64,000 bases of DNA from Echinococcus granulosus (taxonomy: Eukaryota > Platyhelminthes > Cestoda > Cyclophyllidea > Taeniidae), in NCBI RefSeq assembly GCF_000524195.1, contig NW_020170575.1, positions 10,993 through 74,992 on the forward strand, read 5' to 3'. The position numbers and the translations under genes were made by a program. Positions 13,601-25,575 of this stretch are shown here, piece after piece. Under the pieces are notes generated by a model that was not told the DNA's origin, did not search any database, and worked only from the letters and a program-made list of their open reading frames with translations. Position 1 is the stretch's first letter. Every line of letters begins with the position of its first letter.

Positions 13601-15752
13601 AAAACATCTTAACAAAAAATTCATTTGTTTGGATGAATAGCAGTTTAAACGAAATGAATTGTAAGCACACCAATATATCGGTTTTTAAAAATCCCGATTT
13701 TAAATTATTTAGTGTAATAACTTTTGTTGGCTTTTGTTACTTTAGTGCTCTCTTATGTGAATCTCGTCATCCCAAAAATAGGGCATTGTGTTTATTTTTG
13801 GCATGTAATATTTATGCGCACAATTGTCAACCAATGACTATGTAGAAGCCTCATGAACCGAGAAGCATATGTACAGGTAATAGTAAAGTGACTGACTTGA
13901 GAAAATCTCCTCAGTAATAAACTGTTGGTCGATTTGTTGTTAAATAATTTTTGATTATCTTATTGCAGTTGTTAATCTAAAATATTATTCTAACGTAACT
14001 TCTGTTTATGCAGATTTTGCTTAACTTTGCTTTTAAAGCCTAGGTGTACCTTTAGAAGACAACGCTAGAAAATGTGACGATGCCTGGTGCATTGTTTCAC
14101 CCAGGGATAAAAGTGCAATTAATTCAACAGAAATATGCAAAAAAAGGAAGTTGGTTTTGCTAATGTGATTTTCTCATTAACCGTATCTCTGTCGTGAACT
14201 TTGTGACTAGAGTAAATCACCGAGGGCGTCCTGTTCTTTTATTACAACACATCAGCCCATACCGTTCACTCTATTTGATTCAAACTTAACTGATTTGACT
14301 GGAAAATATCGTCCTCTTCTCCTTATATGCTCTACCTGTTCTTACCCCTAGAGCTATATTCCGGACTGATAGGGTCCCTGGTTTGTCTTAGACCGAGGCA
14401 CTCATACCCACAAATCATATTGTACTAAATCTGCCTTCTCGATACCGTTTAAATGGTGTATAAGAACAAATCATACAATATTAATGTACACTTGTATAGG
14501 TTCTCATTAAGGCCCATTCTTTTCTCCTAAAAACTCGAATTTCTTGGTTTACCATGAACGCTTTTGAGTCATAAGTGCCAAATATTTGGCGTCAATTAGT
14601 CGCTTTGATCATTGAAACTTTGAAAAAGCATGAGCATTTTTAAAAGTAGATTTTGAAGTAATTAGTAGGCTACATTTAAGTGCTTCCGAAAGATCAAATA
14701 TTACATTCGTGTATACGTAAAAGTGTTTGTGATGGTTTGCCAATTTCCCGACTTTCGGTTAAACAATTTCACATCCTTTTAGAAGATAATGATAACCGCA
14801 GCTTATTCTTTAAACTTGGCAATTTTTTAACAAATGACTATAATGCTTAGTTCAAGTGACAATAATTTTCTGTGCCCAGTATTATTGGGGAATCGTTTTT
14901 ATCAACATCCTTGTATGTATACCAAATTCTGAGTGAAGGCGCTTTCTATGGATTAAAATGTGAGCTCCACCAGCTTACTCTCTATACAGACAGCTAACTT
15001 TCAACGTAAAGTATTTTGATCAGGTTTTCTATGGTGCGGGGACAGAATGGCCAATGTTATTCTACCATTCTGTACCAGAATGATTTATTTACTTGTTCAG
15101 GATGGCATATTTTCAAATGTCGTTGCCTCCCCCTCCGTCTAAGTTACTGTGTGATTTTCAAAGCAACTCCATATCCACCAAATCACCTTTTCTTTAGACA
15201 CCAAATTGATATCCGGACGAGAATAGCTGCGATCGAGAGGGCTTTTTATGTTTGCACAAGGCATCAACTAGGTTGACGCCTTTCCCCTCATTCTACCCAA
15301 TTACAAGATTAATTTACTTACTAAAAGGTTTTACATTTTGCATTTCTCACCCTTATGCTTCAAGTCTCTAAGATTTTCTTTGATAAAACATTAGAAGCAC
15401 AAATTCTGCACAACAAAAGTATTCCGATCTGCTTTTACAAATTTTGGTCTTTTCTTCATATCTGATTATTTTGCCATTTGGTTCCTGAAAAAAAATATGA
15501 TTAGCAGCGAACACTGGGTAGCAAGCATTTTCTACAATGGAAACTATTCATGCCTCAATAAAATTTATACACTCATGTATTCTTGTAGTTAAAGGCCACC
15601 AAAATATGAACCTATGTTTTTTAATCTTCCCCTGCATAAGTTTGATTAATCAAACCTTGACACTATGCAATTTTGATGATTGGAATGGAGCAGAATAATT
15701 TATTGAGTTTCTGATACCTAACTTAGGGTTTCGCATGACGATTTTTCATAGT

Positions 15753-15942
15753 TGTAGCAATGGCCCGAAATACGTTGATTGTTTTGCTGTCAATTCTATT
15801 TAATGAAAGAGGCCACTTAGATGTTCCACCATTGTATCTTCACAGGACGGGCCGGCCTCCGAGCCATGCCAGTAGCCCAAGCCCCTATTCTGCCAGAGTA
15901 TTTTATCGCCTTTTCTATTCAGAGAAATCTCGAATCTCTACA
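15753..15942 (+). repeat. Degenerate copy G of the LTR-like repeat
   Basis: Recognisable blocks in family order are GTTGATTGTTTTGCTGTC, GGGCCGGCCTCCGAGCCATG, CCAGTAGCCCAAGCCCC, ATTCTGCCAGAGTATT and a terminal CTCTACA. Divergence is far greater than among copies A-D. No matching flanking duplication is visible. Confidence 0.5.
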
Positions 15943-18900
15943 ATTATTTTCTCATTTCCGCCTTAGTAGTACATGCACTTTGGAATTGTTACCAGACATT
16001 AGTTGTGTGTAGATTATTACTTGGGCGTTACACTCTTGGTACCTTACCGGTTCCCAAAAAGTGAATATTTAATTCATTGCCCACCGTTTTCAAATGTCAT
16101 GCCTGAAATCCCACTATAGTAACTGGCCCGATACCGGAAAATAAGTATAGTTCTCTCAATAAGGTAATTTCCCCAAATAAAATTTTTGAAGGTAGTTGGC
16201 TAGTATACTATTTAGCTTACAAAAATTCAAACAATTAGCTGGTAAAACTCACCTTTTCTCACTTCTTTAGTGTTCTCTTGTGCTTAAATTTCGGGTCATA
16301 CCCGTAAAAATACTAGTCTAGTTAAATAGACATTCTTAAATTTGGGTGACCTAACATGCCAACTCGTAATTTATTTTCCTTTTCTCTTACTAATCGCTTA
16401 CAGTGTATCAAGAGCCTTCTTTAACATTGACTTAAGTTGGAAAAAAGGAGAACATGATCAAAATTAATAAGAGATTGGGTGATACTAAGCATGTTGTAAA
16501 AGAATTTCTTCCTAAAACTAGACAAACTTTTATCAAACACTTTCATTTCTATCAAACTATTGTTTCTTGATCAGCCAAACAACTTAATGTATAATCATGT
16601 GATTTGCAGATTCCAAGGAAAAGCGAGAGCCACTTGTAAAACTAATAAAAGAATATTGAAAATGGGAGTATGGGTGTAACTTTCTCTCACTTCAAAGTTT
16701 ACTACTTGTGGCCAGTCACTTTTGGAGTGGCCTAAGGCCCTCCATTGCCTTGAAAGACTTCCCGATTTTAAAGCAAAAAGTTATATTTTATTAGGCAAAC
16801 GTTTGTGGATTATTTTCTCCTTCAATAGTTATGCTGAATAAAATTAAAACCCTTTTCTAATGCTAATGTGATTTTCTAACTAAAAATGCAGGCTATGCAT
16901 GGGTAGAGATGGAGGACTTCTTGGTATATATGTCAATAAATCTATTTACTGTTTACCCAAACTCCTTACTAACTTGCATTCCGGTTTCCGAGAAAAATTA
17001 TATAAGGGAGAATCATACCTATTACAGCACTGCGAAACCTCTTGTTAGCATTCATTTTTGTAATCATGCACTTAAGTCAAGCTGCGTGTCCCGGATACAG
17101 AGGCAGTATAGCTATTCCCTTTGAACTAGTCGCATCTTTAACATCATTATAATTCTTGCCTTGACATTTAGATAAATTCCCAAATCTTCCTCAAGTGTAA
17201 CAAATTTTGCAATGGCAAGAGAATGCACAAAGAAGGGCATAGATTTTCGCAGATTGTGGCATTTGACTGCATCCCCATTTGTTGTTAACGAAATCTTAAT
17301 GGTGCACGAAGATCACTAAGTTCATTACCTCATTCTCTTTATCTATTAATTGGACGCTCCTTAAATGTCAGCCAGCGATGTCAAAAATTACTTTAAATGG
17401 TTCTTGGTTAATCAGTAGTTATCATTTTGCTTCGCACTGAAACATCAATGGCAAGGAATCTTAGTTTAAGCGCTTTTTTACATTAAACACCTTTCTTTAG
17501 ATCAGCGTATGCCGCTTAGTGGTCATGGCCAGCTGGCTTTTGTGGTACACTGTTGCCAAGTGTTTCGCTATCTCCTGATTATTAGCACACACTAGCCTAT
17601 CAAAGGATGACAAAAATGCTATTTTTGTGTTTGCTGGAAAGGTAGCCCTCAAGAAATGTTTTGTGATTACGAAGGCTATAAAAAAACAGCCATAAATGGT
17701 ACCCAAATTTGATCATCCTCTACATAATCAGAAATAATCCAACAATCTGAAAAAATAGGATGATGAATGCGCATGAGCTTAAATCTAGCCCTTAAAGAGA
17801 ATATCCTACTTTTATTTTATATTTATGTTATGAATGAAACCTCTATTGTTTTTCTTGCATGAAATGTCATAACTGAAAATGTATTACTTTATTCGATGCA
17901 CACATCTTTAATAGTGTTACCAAAACCGAGTAAATAGAATTATACGTAGCACTGTTTATGTGTTTCTCCATTTGGTGTTCAAAAGGCTACATTAGGACAA
18001 ACTTAGATGTTTCGAAAATTATTTGTTACGACTGGCAGAAATTCGAGTTATAGGAAGGCTCCGCCTACAAGTAGTTATCTGTGTAACTTTTTCCCAATTC
18101 GTAGGTCCATAATAACGCAACCTAGTATTAAGCATGCTTGTCTTCTTTCCACTGCACTTTTCAGCTTTTAATCCTGTGGCTTTTGCAGCCTTGGTGAAAC
18201 TACTCACACCTTTTAAGTAGCAATTCACTCGATCGCTCCTATCAAGCACATTTTGATTTAGTTACCCTCTTCAGGGGTATTATTAATATTGAGGTAAGCA
18301 CATTTAGGCATAATTTTCAGTATTTAATAGCATATATTGATTGTTGTGCACCAAAACAAGAAAACTTCTTCGAAAATGGTATTTTGAATTTAGCACGCGT
18401 CATCTAGATTACTTACCTCGAAGATCAGTCGAAGCAGGTACACAAAGATAATTTATGTCTTGTTCATTTATTTTTTAGATTATTTTCGTTTACAATAGCT
18501 AAAGAATGACATAGTTTTGGAAGGCTTTTTACAATTCTGTGATCAGTTATTTGTAAATTTGATTAAAACTCTTTTATCAAAGGTATCGCACACCAGATTA
18601 CTAATCTGTTTAGGCACCAGCGCAAAAATGATAGGAGACATGCAGTGAATGAAAAAATGACCTCCATTCACGTGGTAAAACAGTTTTAAGCACAAGAAAT
18701 TAACATGTCATGGTGAAAACAGACAACTAATTCCAGCACAATTATAATAGCATTTTTACTTAACAGCATAATATTTTGTCTGACATTATTCATTTGCTTA
18801 TTTGGAAGGGAAAATATTCTTTTACATCAAAGATGGAACTCCACAAAATCGTAGGCTATTTGAAATGTTTCTGAAATTGCTGCTAAATAAGCATTTTATA

Positions 18901-20693
18901 GTCTATTGTAAAAAGCTAGGAACCTAAGCTCCAGATTTCCTTTAGTTTTTTCGTCCTTCACTGTTAACCCTTTCAAGGGAAAGCTCTTCAGTCATCACGA
19001 AACTGAGTTTTCTTTTCAGACATACACTCTAGCATGCCTTGCTGCATTGCCCCTTCTGACGCCAGCATTACTTCATGCTTTGACATCGATTCTATTTTAA
19101 AGCCGCTTGTCGGTGCGTGACTTCACGGGTGTGAAAACTTCTGACACAATTCATGCCCCACAAAAAGCAAGGTCCACGGAACCGCAAATGATTTACACGT
19201 AGAGGGCTTGGGTTTTAAAGCTCTAAATTTGCCATCTACCCCCGAAACTTGGCCATATTTCATTTTTCAATACTTTACCAGGTGTCTGTCAATTAGCTTA
19301 TCTTTTAGTCATTCATCAACCACTAAGTACATGAAGTTCATTTGTTAATAGGTTAAATTTGAATTGAATCCAGTTATGTTGTGCACATTAAGTCCTCTTT
19401 ATAAATCCTTTTACAGTTGTTTGCTAATTATAAACAGGAGCGTTAAAACTGGGTCCTAAATGATCCATTTTGAAGAACTTCATTGAGGTTTTTAGCTTCC
19501 CCATCGTTATAAATGTGTGTAGTTTCCCATGCAAGTTGGAGGGAGGGGAGTAGAAGAATTAACTGCTAGTCTTGCCCGTCTAATAAGGCGATCTAGCCTT
19601 CCGATATCTGTTGTCGTGCAGCTATTATGGCGGCTTCACAGGAAAAAGCCTTCCGCGTGCGCTTTTGTAAAACATTTAAGCGTGGTGGTAAAATCTTTTC
19701 ATCTTTAAGCCAGCTATGAGTTGGTTGTGAATTCACAAATAACTGAAATGCTTCGAACATAATTCCAAATGAATGACCGCAAGAAATGTTGAAAGCTTTT
19801 CTCAAAATCAATTTGAATTTCTCTCAAGCCTGTGTCAGATGATTATCATACGGGTATGCCTACTCCCGGCTCAAGGTCCGTTGTCTTAAGCTAAGTGACA
19901 GTTTAAAGCAGAAGTAAGCATAAATTATAAAATTCTGCCCCTCATGAAAGGCTGACTTTGGGATATTTAATTTTAATAGTAGCGAAGACGTTGAAGTGCC
20001 GGTATATATGTTGTTATATTCGACGGAATTTCCAAAGTTGTGTTTTAGCCGTTTTGTATAACTAATAGACCGCATATTTTCTAAGTTTTAGCGCACAAAA
20101 TATTTGTACCTTCTAAGGTTACTAGCAATACAAAAATTTATATCAGAAATGTGTGATGTTCGTGACATCTAACAGTTAGGCTGTTGGGGTCATCAATGTA
20201 TTCTGGTGTTAATCCCTTTAAAAATTGGTTATTTGGTATTTTTTAACGCATGCTTTAAAATTTCGCTCAGTGATTAGCCAGTTTTATTTCATTTGACGCA
20301 GAATGCTCCTCCTTCGGCGCACTTAAAAGTGAACAATTCAGTGTAAAGAGACTAATTGAGAAAATACTGAAAAAACTGGATCACTTTCTCACCTTTAATA
20401 TCAATTTCGAATTTTAATAAAACAGGAGGTGAAAAATCACTTACAATTGACTAATGCTTTTGTCAATATCTCTTTACGGCTTTGAGAAGAGCCAACCTTC
20501 CAAGCTTATAACGCAGGGCATGGAATAGTTGTACAGACTCTGAAACTACTCAAGAATGTTTTTATAACAAGATTTCCATAAATATTATAAAATGACTTCT
20601 CCCATGTTGAATTCATTGCCTTTTTTACGAAATTTTCCATCTATCATTTCCCCGTCTGCTACATAGACTCGAGAGAAAATTTCTTGAGGTGTG

Positions 20694-20718
20694 TGATTGG
20701 CCAACGTCTAGCCAATCA
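20694..20718. repeat. Perfect 8-bp inverted repeat with CCAAT-type arms
   Basis: TGATTGGC (20694-20701) and GCCAATCA (20711-20718) are exact reverse complements separated by 9 bp. Each arm contains ATTGG/CCAAT in an NF-Y-like context. It sits in a locally GC-rich patch (about 20680-20830) in an otherwise AT-rich gene desert. A regulatory role is inference only. Confidence 0.35.
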
Positions 20719-23700
20719 GCTCGACGATTTTGCGTGCTGTGAACCAGACCTGTTCATGCAGAGGCGTGCAACTCCACTACCGTTGGCTGTTGCAGAGGCA
20801 CGCGGCAGGAGTCTGGCTACTATCACTGAAAGCAAGCTACTTAAAGGTGTCTCATGCATGTGGGTGTAATCTAGTAGAAGATAAAGGAGCCTGTGATTAC
20901 ACTTATGTGAGTTTTCTCTGCAGCTTTTCATCTACCCAAAACTGATGATTGATCTCGTCATTTCAAGCAGCACATTATTTCCACTTTTTTCAAAATCCAT
21001 TTTGTTCTTTAATTCATCAATTTCATGTGAGAATGTTACTAAAGGGAAGCGTACTTTATGTGACCATGAAAAGCTTATTTACCGCTCATTGTCTTGGCAT
21101 GAGACCTAATGTTTGTCAGATTGTCAGCTTTGATTCTTCGTTTGATTTACCTCAGAATTAATGCCAGCGCTGAAAGAAAACTCTGCAATCGATGTGGATT
21201 TAAAATTTCGTGTTACAGTGTATGGCTTTGGAATACTTCAGAACCTACTGTTGGTTGGAAACTTAAGTAAATCTCTTCCACACTAATGGACTAAGTATAT
21301 TTGCTTTTCTAATAAATGCTCCCTCATTTTGTGTTATTAAGGTATTCACAAGGATTGCTTTAGTCTGCTTGAAAGACATTTGAAGCAAATTTAATCTTTT
21401 ATTAACTTTTTCTATTTATCATTTGCATTAAATCATCTTGAAGTCCGCAGCAGTTTTACTGTGGACATCAGTAGGTTTAATTTCTCGCCACAACCTGAAG
21501 TCATTTAGTCTCTGGTTCATCCTTTCATTTAGGCTGGAAAGTAGATTTGCTTAAACAAATTGAATGTGTTTTCCATACGGTGTAATGAAATTCGACATTT
21601 ATCATTTTAAAACATTTAGCAGCTTACCTCTTCTCTCTGCCAGAGGATCGGTAACGGCGGAAGGCATAGCAGTTTGTTCACTGTAAAATTGGTTTGGTAA
21701 TTCACTGTTTCCTATTCAGTCGATTCTAGGTTATCTAATGTCCCAAGTGTCTGAATTACATGGACAGATTTTAGCAAATATGTAAGGTGATCATATTTGC
21801 TCTGTTATAATCTGTCAAAGGAAACTTTCGATACGGCTTAATAAGTCTCTCATGGTGGTTAATGACGATTTTTTTGGTTTCAAAGCTAATAAATTCGATT
21901 CATTCGTGATCATTCTCTACCCTAATTTTGAAAATTAATCAGTTGACGACTCCTTGAATTTTTGTTGTTATATAAAGCTTGGGAAACTATTAACATTTCA
22001 AAATCCCTCAAATGAACTGTTTTCGGTCTTATTGCTGCTGGGTGACTTTTGCTTTGCAATTGTACTTTTTGCCTCACATCTAGCAGAAGTACTTTAGAAC
22101 CCTTTTTTTAGTTTTTGACCGTATTAGAGGATATTTCTCCTCCTAAATAAATCATCAAAGAAAGATTTTTTAAGTTCTGCAAATAGACTCATTTCCACTT
22201 TTATATGACTGCTGGTAGCGCTACAGATAACAAAAATCGCTTTCATGTACTACACTGACTCCAGTTAAGCGCACTTTTTGGGGTCAGAACGAAAGTTTCA
22301 TGCACTTCAATCGAAGGAAGTAGGAACCGAGAACACTAAGGCTGTGAAAACTTCTTCTTAAAATTACAGGTTATCAGCATTAACTTTTATTTAAAATCCT
22401 GTCTTCATTGGTCCCTGCTTCAAAATTTGATGCACAAACTTCGGCAAAGGTACGATCTGGTGTCTTCAATTCTGCGAAATGGAAAAGGATGCATACTTGA
22501 TAGTAGCCATTTTCTGGAAGGTATTTATTCCATCATTTTAACTCAGTATACAAGCATATGTAATACTTGTGTATCCTGCCTAAAACTCTTACGCACTTAC
22601 GCACTTATTGCTTATTGCTCTGATAAACTTATGGCACTTTCAGAAAGCTCGGCAGAAGCTTGTGAAGCATATCTTATCGAATAAATACTCCTAAAACCAT
22701 TCAACATGCTTTCCTGGTCTTTATCTTTCATTAATTAGCAAAATCCATCCTATAAGCCCTGAATTTGTCAGATATTCTCGGTTTTAACAATGAAGCTTTT
22801 AAAAGGCTTCTTTGATTACTGATTACCGGCACTGTAACAGATATTGAGGGTTCAGTCTCAGGTTTTTGATTATGTATGCATCCATGCACACTCACCGTTT
22901 ATTCTGATTGAGATATTGCTCCTCAAGTTTTGTCCTTAGGCGCACCAGATTCCTGCTAAAACGATCTACCAAGGAAAGCAGCGGTGACTGTTGACGAACT
23001 GCTGTAGGTATAGACTATATGCGCGAGTGAGATATGATTCACGTCATTCATTTGATTAAAAACCAAAAATGGAATGCGCAATGTCAAATGAGTTCAGCCC
23101 TTCTTCTTTAAAGACACTAAATCCGTATACCTACGTAACTATGTACCTTCTTAGATCGAAGTGTTTTTCTTAATTTTAGCTCATAGTTATGGCTCAATTT
23201 CTGAACTGGAATACGTTGTAAATTTGCAAATTCTGGTGTATTTTTTATTTTTTGCAAATCCTCTCCAACTTTGGCATCGATGTTTCTCATCTGATGATAA
23301 GAATTGGATCATAATTCATGACCCGAATTCTTAATTCGCATAGCATAGGACAAGTTTCTTTCTGTAAAATGTCTTGACTACTTACCTTCAGTCGCCCTAC
23401 ACTCTAAAGACTTCAGTTCCCAGATATAATTTTAGTATTCAAGCAAATCATCAGCCACTCCGCTGACCATCCATGACACACCACTAGTGCCACCATCATC
23501 CCACAAAGGTGACTGGTTCATTTTAACGTTAGTTGATGCCATGTGACATGTTATCTCAACTAATTTGGCAATCTTTCAATACTTTGAACGACACCTTGGA
23601 TTTACCTGCATTAATTGATGTGGCGTGTTTAAATTTATAAAGAATTGGTTTATATCACAGTGGAATTTATTCCCTTCTGTGCCGTATTCCAGTCCTGTAA

Positions 23701-24717
23701 AAACGTTCAGTCGAGGCTGACTAAGGCTTACTAATGATCGTATAATGGTTCATCGGCCCTCAGGTTGCCCACTTTTTATTTAAATGTGTCTTCACTAAAC
23801 GTCTTAATTCAGCTAATGCCTTTCCCATTTAACATTTTCGAAAGCACCCTTACATTTTTAGGTAGTGGTTACCTGTCTTGCCTTGGAATGAATACCAAAA
23901 CCTTACAAAATTACCGCTTAAAAATAATTTATTCCAACGTTTAATGTACCTTTAAGGTCGCATCACCTGCTTCTAATCTAATAAGGTTTTAAAATTGGTA
24001 AACGTTTTGCTTAAAAGGATGTGTAAAGACTAGCTTAAGCATATGAAGAAATCAACTACTAAGTTCATATAATGTATGATTAGGATCTGTCAGTAGGAGA
24101 TCCGTAGGCGCGGTTACTAGGTTATCCTAGAGGCAGGACGACTTCCATAAAAAGGAGAATTTTTTTTATTCACGCAAGCCCTCATTAGAGTTTTGGCGTT
24201 TGCCCCATCGCTACCGATGCAGAGAGGTCAGATGAAAGGAAACCACGGGTAACATCATCTCGGTACTTATGCATATTCGAAGCAACTAACGTTCAACAAC
24301 TGATTAACCTGCCCATGGGTACATTTTTTCTGACCCAACCACTTATGGAAGGAAGATCCCCTTAATTATAACTTAGTGTTATTGACTGGGTTACAACAGT
24401 TTTAAGTCAAATTAGGAGTATTAATTTTATATAAAGAAAACTCATGTTTAGGAAGTGAATACCGCGACTATTTTACAGTTCTTTTATGCAGTTATGCAAT
24501 TATTTCATCGTTTAGCTAATATATTTGAAGCTTTAGTATAGCTAGATTTGAGAGTGGAAAGGAGCCATCCTAGAACAATCTTCGTGTGGAAAGCTGTCCT
24601 GCTATAAAATGGGAACTAAATTTTGGAAATATCAAATGTTTACGAATACGTGACCTTAACGCTCTCAAAGAAAAACTCATTTTTTGTCTAATTTTAACAC
24701 AGCCTTTGCTTTGAATA

Positions 24718-25020
24718 TCATAGGCTGACGCTTTTCACATATTGAGTATTCATTGACAGAAATGGCCCTTGGGACGATGGCTTAGGAAGGCTGGGATCCA
24801 CCGCGACCGGTACCATGATAGAAAGTCTTACGACCACACTTAAAGCGTTTGCAGAGTTCAAATCCTTTACTGTCGATTGAATGAAAATTCCATCAACGTA
24901 CTGGTTGAAGTATTCTTCACTGGGGGACATACTCTGTTTCGAATTGTCCAGCTGTTCACCAGAAACTTTTTTTCTCATTACAAGCACTACTATCGTTTGT
25001 CCACATTGCGGTACCGCCAT
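24718..25020 (-). CDS. Hypothetical 100-aa protein, single exon
   Basis: Uninterrupted frame from ATG at 25020 to TGA at 24718. It begins MAVPQCGQTIVVLVMRKK and ends NTQYVKSVSL. The start has a near-ideal Kozak context (GCTACCATGGCG). The ORF is distinctly GC-richer than both flanks. No signal peptide or transmembrane helix is evident, and I do not recognise the family. It is divergent from the Rab-like gene, with 555 bp between the start codons, so the two may share a promoter region. It could also be one exon of a larger gene. Confidence 0.45.
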   Translation of the reverse strand: MAVPQCGQTIVVLVMRKKVSGEQLDNSKQSMSPSEEYFNQYVDGIFIQSTVKDLNSANALSVVVRLSIMVPVAVDPSLPKPSSQGPFLSMNTQYVKSVSL

Positions 25021-25575
25021 GGTAGCATCCCTTTTTTATTTGTAATGCCAAAATTTCAGTTTGATTAAAATGCTCAACCTATCTACTATTGGAATGGTTT
25101 ATTAGACAAGGATTTTCCTTCAAACTATTCTCGGATCCCTTTATTCAAAGCTGACAATAGATTATATTGGTTTCTTGAATTATGCTTTCCACTCAAAATG
25201 TTTGTAAGTCCTCCACGACGCAGCCATGTACGTAGATGTGTGAGCAAACCAAGTCGTCAAATAGAATTAGCTCCTGTGATCGGTACAAATATGTATCGGG
25301 CGTTGATTTTGGACTTTGTACTGGCCCCTGAGGCAGAAATAACACGAACACTAGCAGCATAAATGCTGTCCCTGTGACTCACTCTATTTAGAGTTAACGC
25401 TCTTTTGGAGCAGGTACCGAGCAATTACGTCTTTAGCACATGGCACTTCACAAATACCATTTGCTTTCCATGTCACGTATTCTCCATCTTAAGAGTCAGC
25501 CAAGTCAAAGAGAATAACTGCTGTTCCTTATAATCCTTAATCACCGTCCTTCTTATTTTAGCAATCGCGCATTCA
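25021..25575. promoter_or_regulatory. Divergent intergenic region before the Rab-like gene
   Basis: A 555-bp gap between the head-to-head ATGs of the 100-aa ORF and the Rab-like GTPase. No TATA or initiator can be assigned with confidence. A pyrimidine-rich acceptor (CCTTCTTATTTTAG, ending 25561) lies 14 nt before the Rab start, so at least one leader junction falls in this region. Confidence 0.35.

Larger units (their letters stand above)
10653..24717. other. Gene-poor stretch, 14 kb
   Basis: AT-rich sequence with no exon that I can support on either strand. ORFs of 60-86 codons here (for example 13633-13845, 15016-15276, 17497-17706, 22427-22684) lack splice context and recognisable motifs. 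It contains a decayed repeat copy around 15753-15942 and a perfect inverted repeat with CCAAT-type arms at 20694-20718. Confidence 0.5.
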
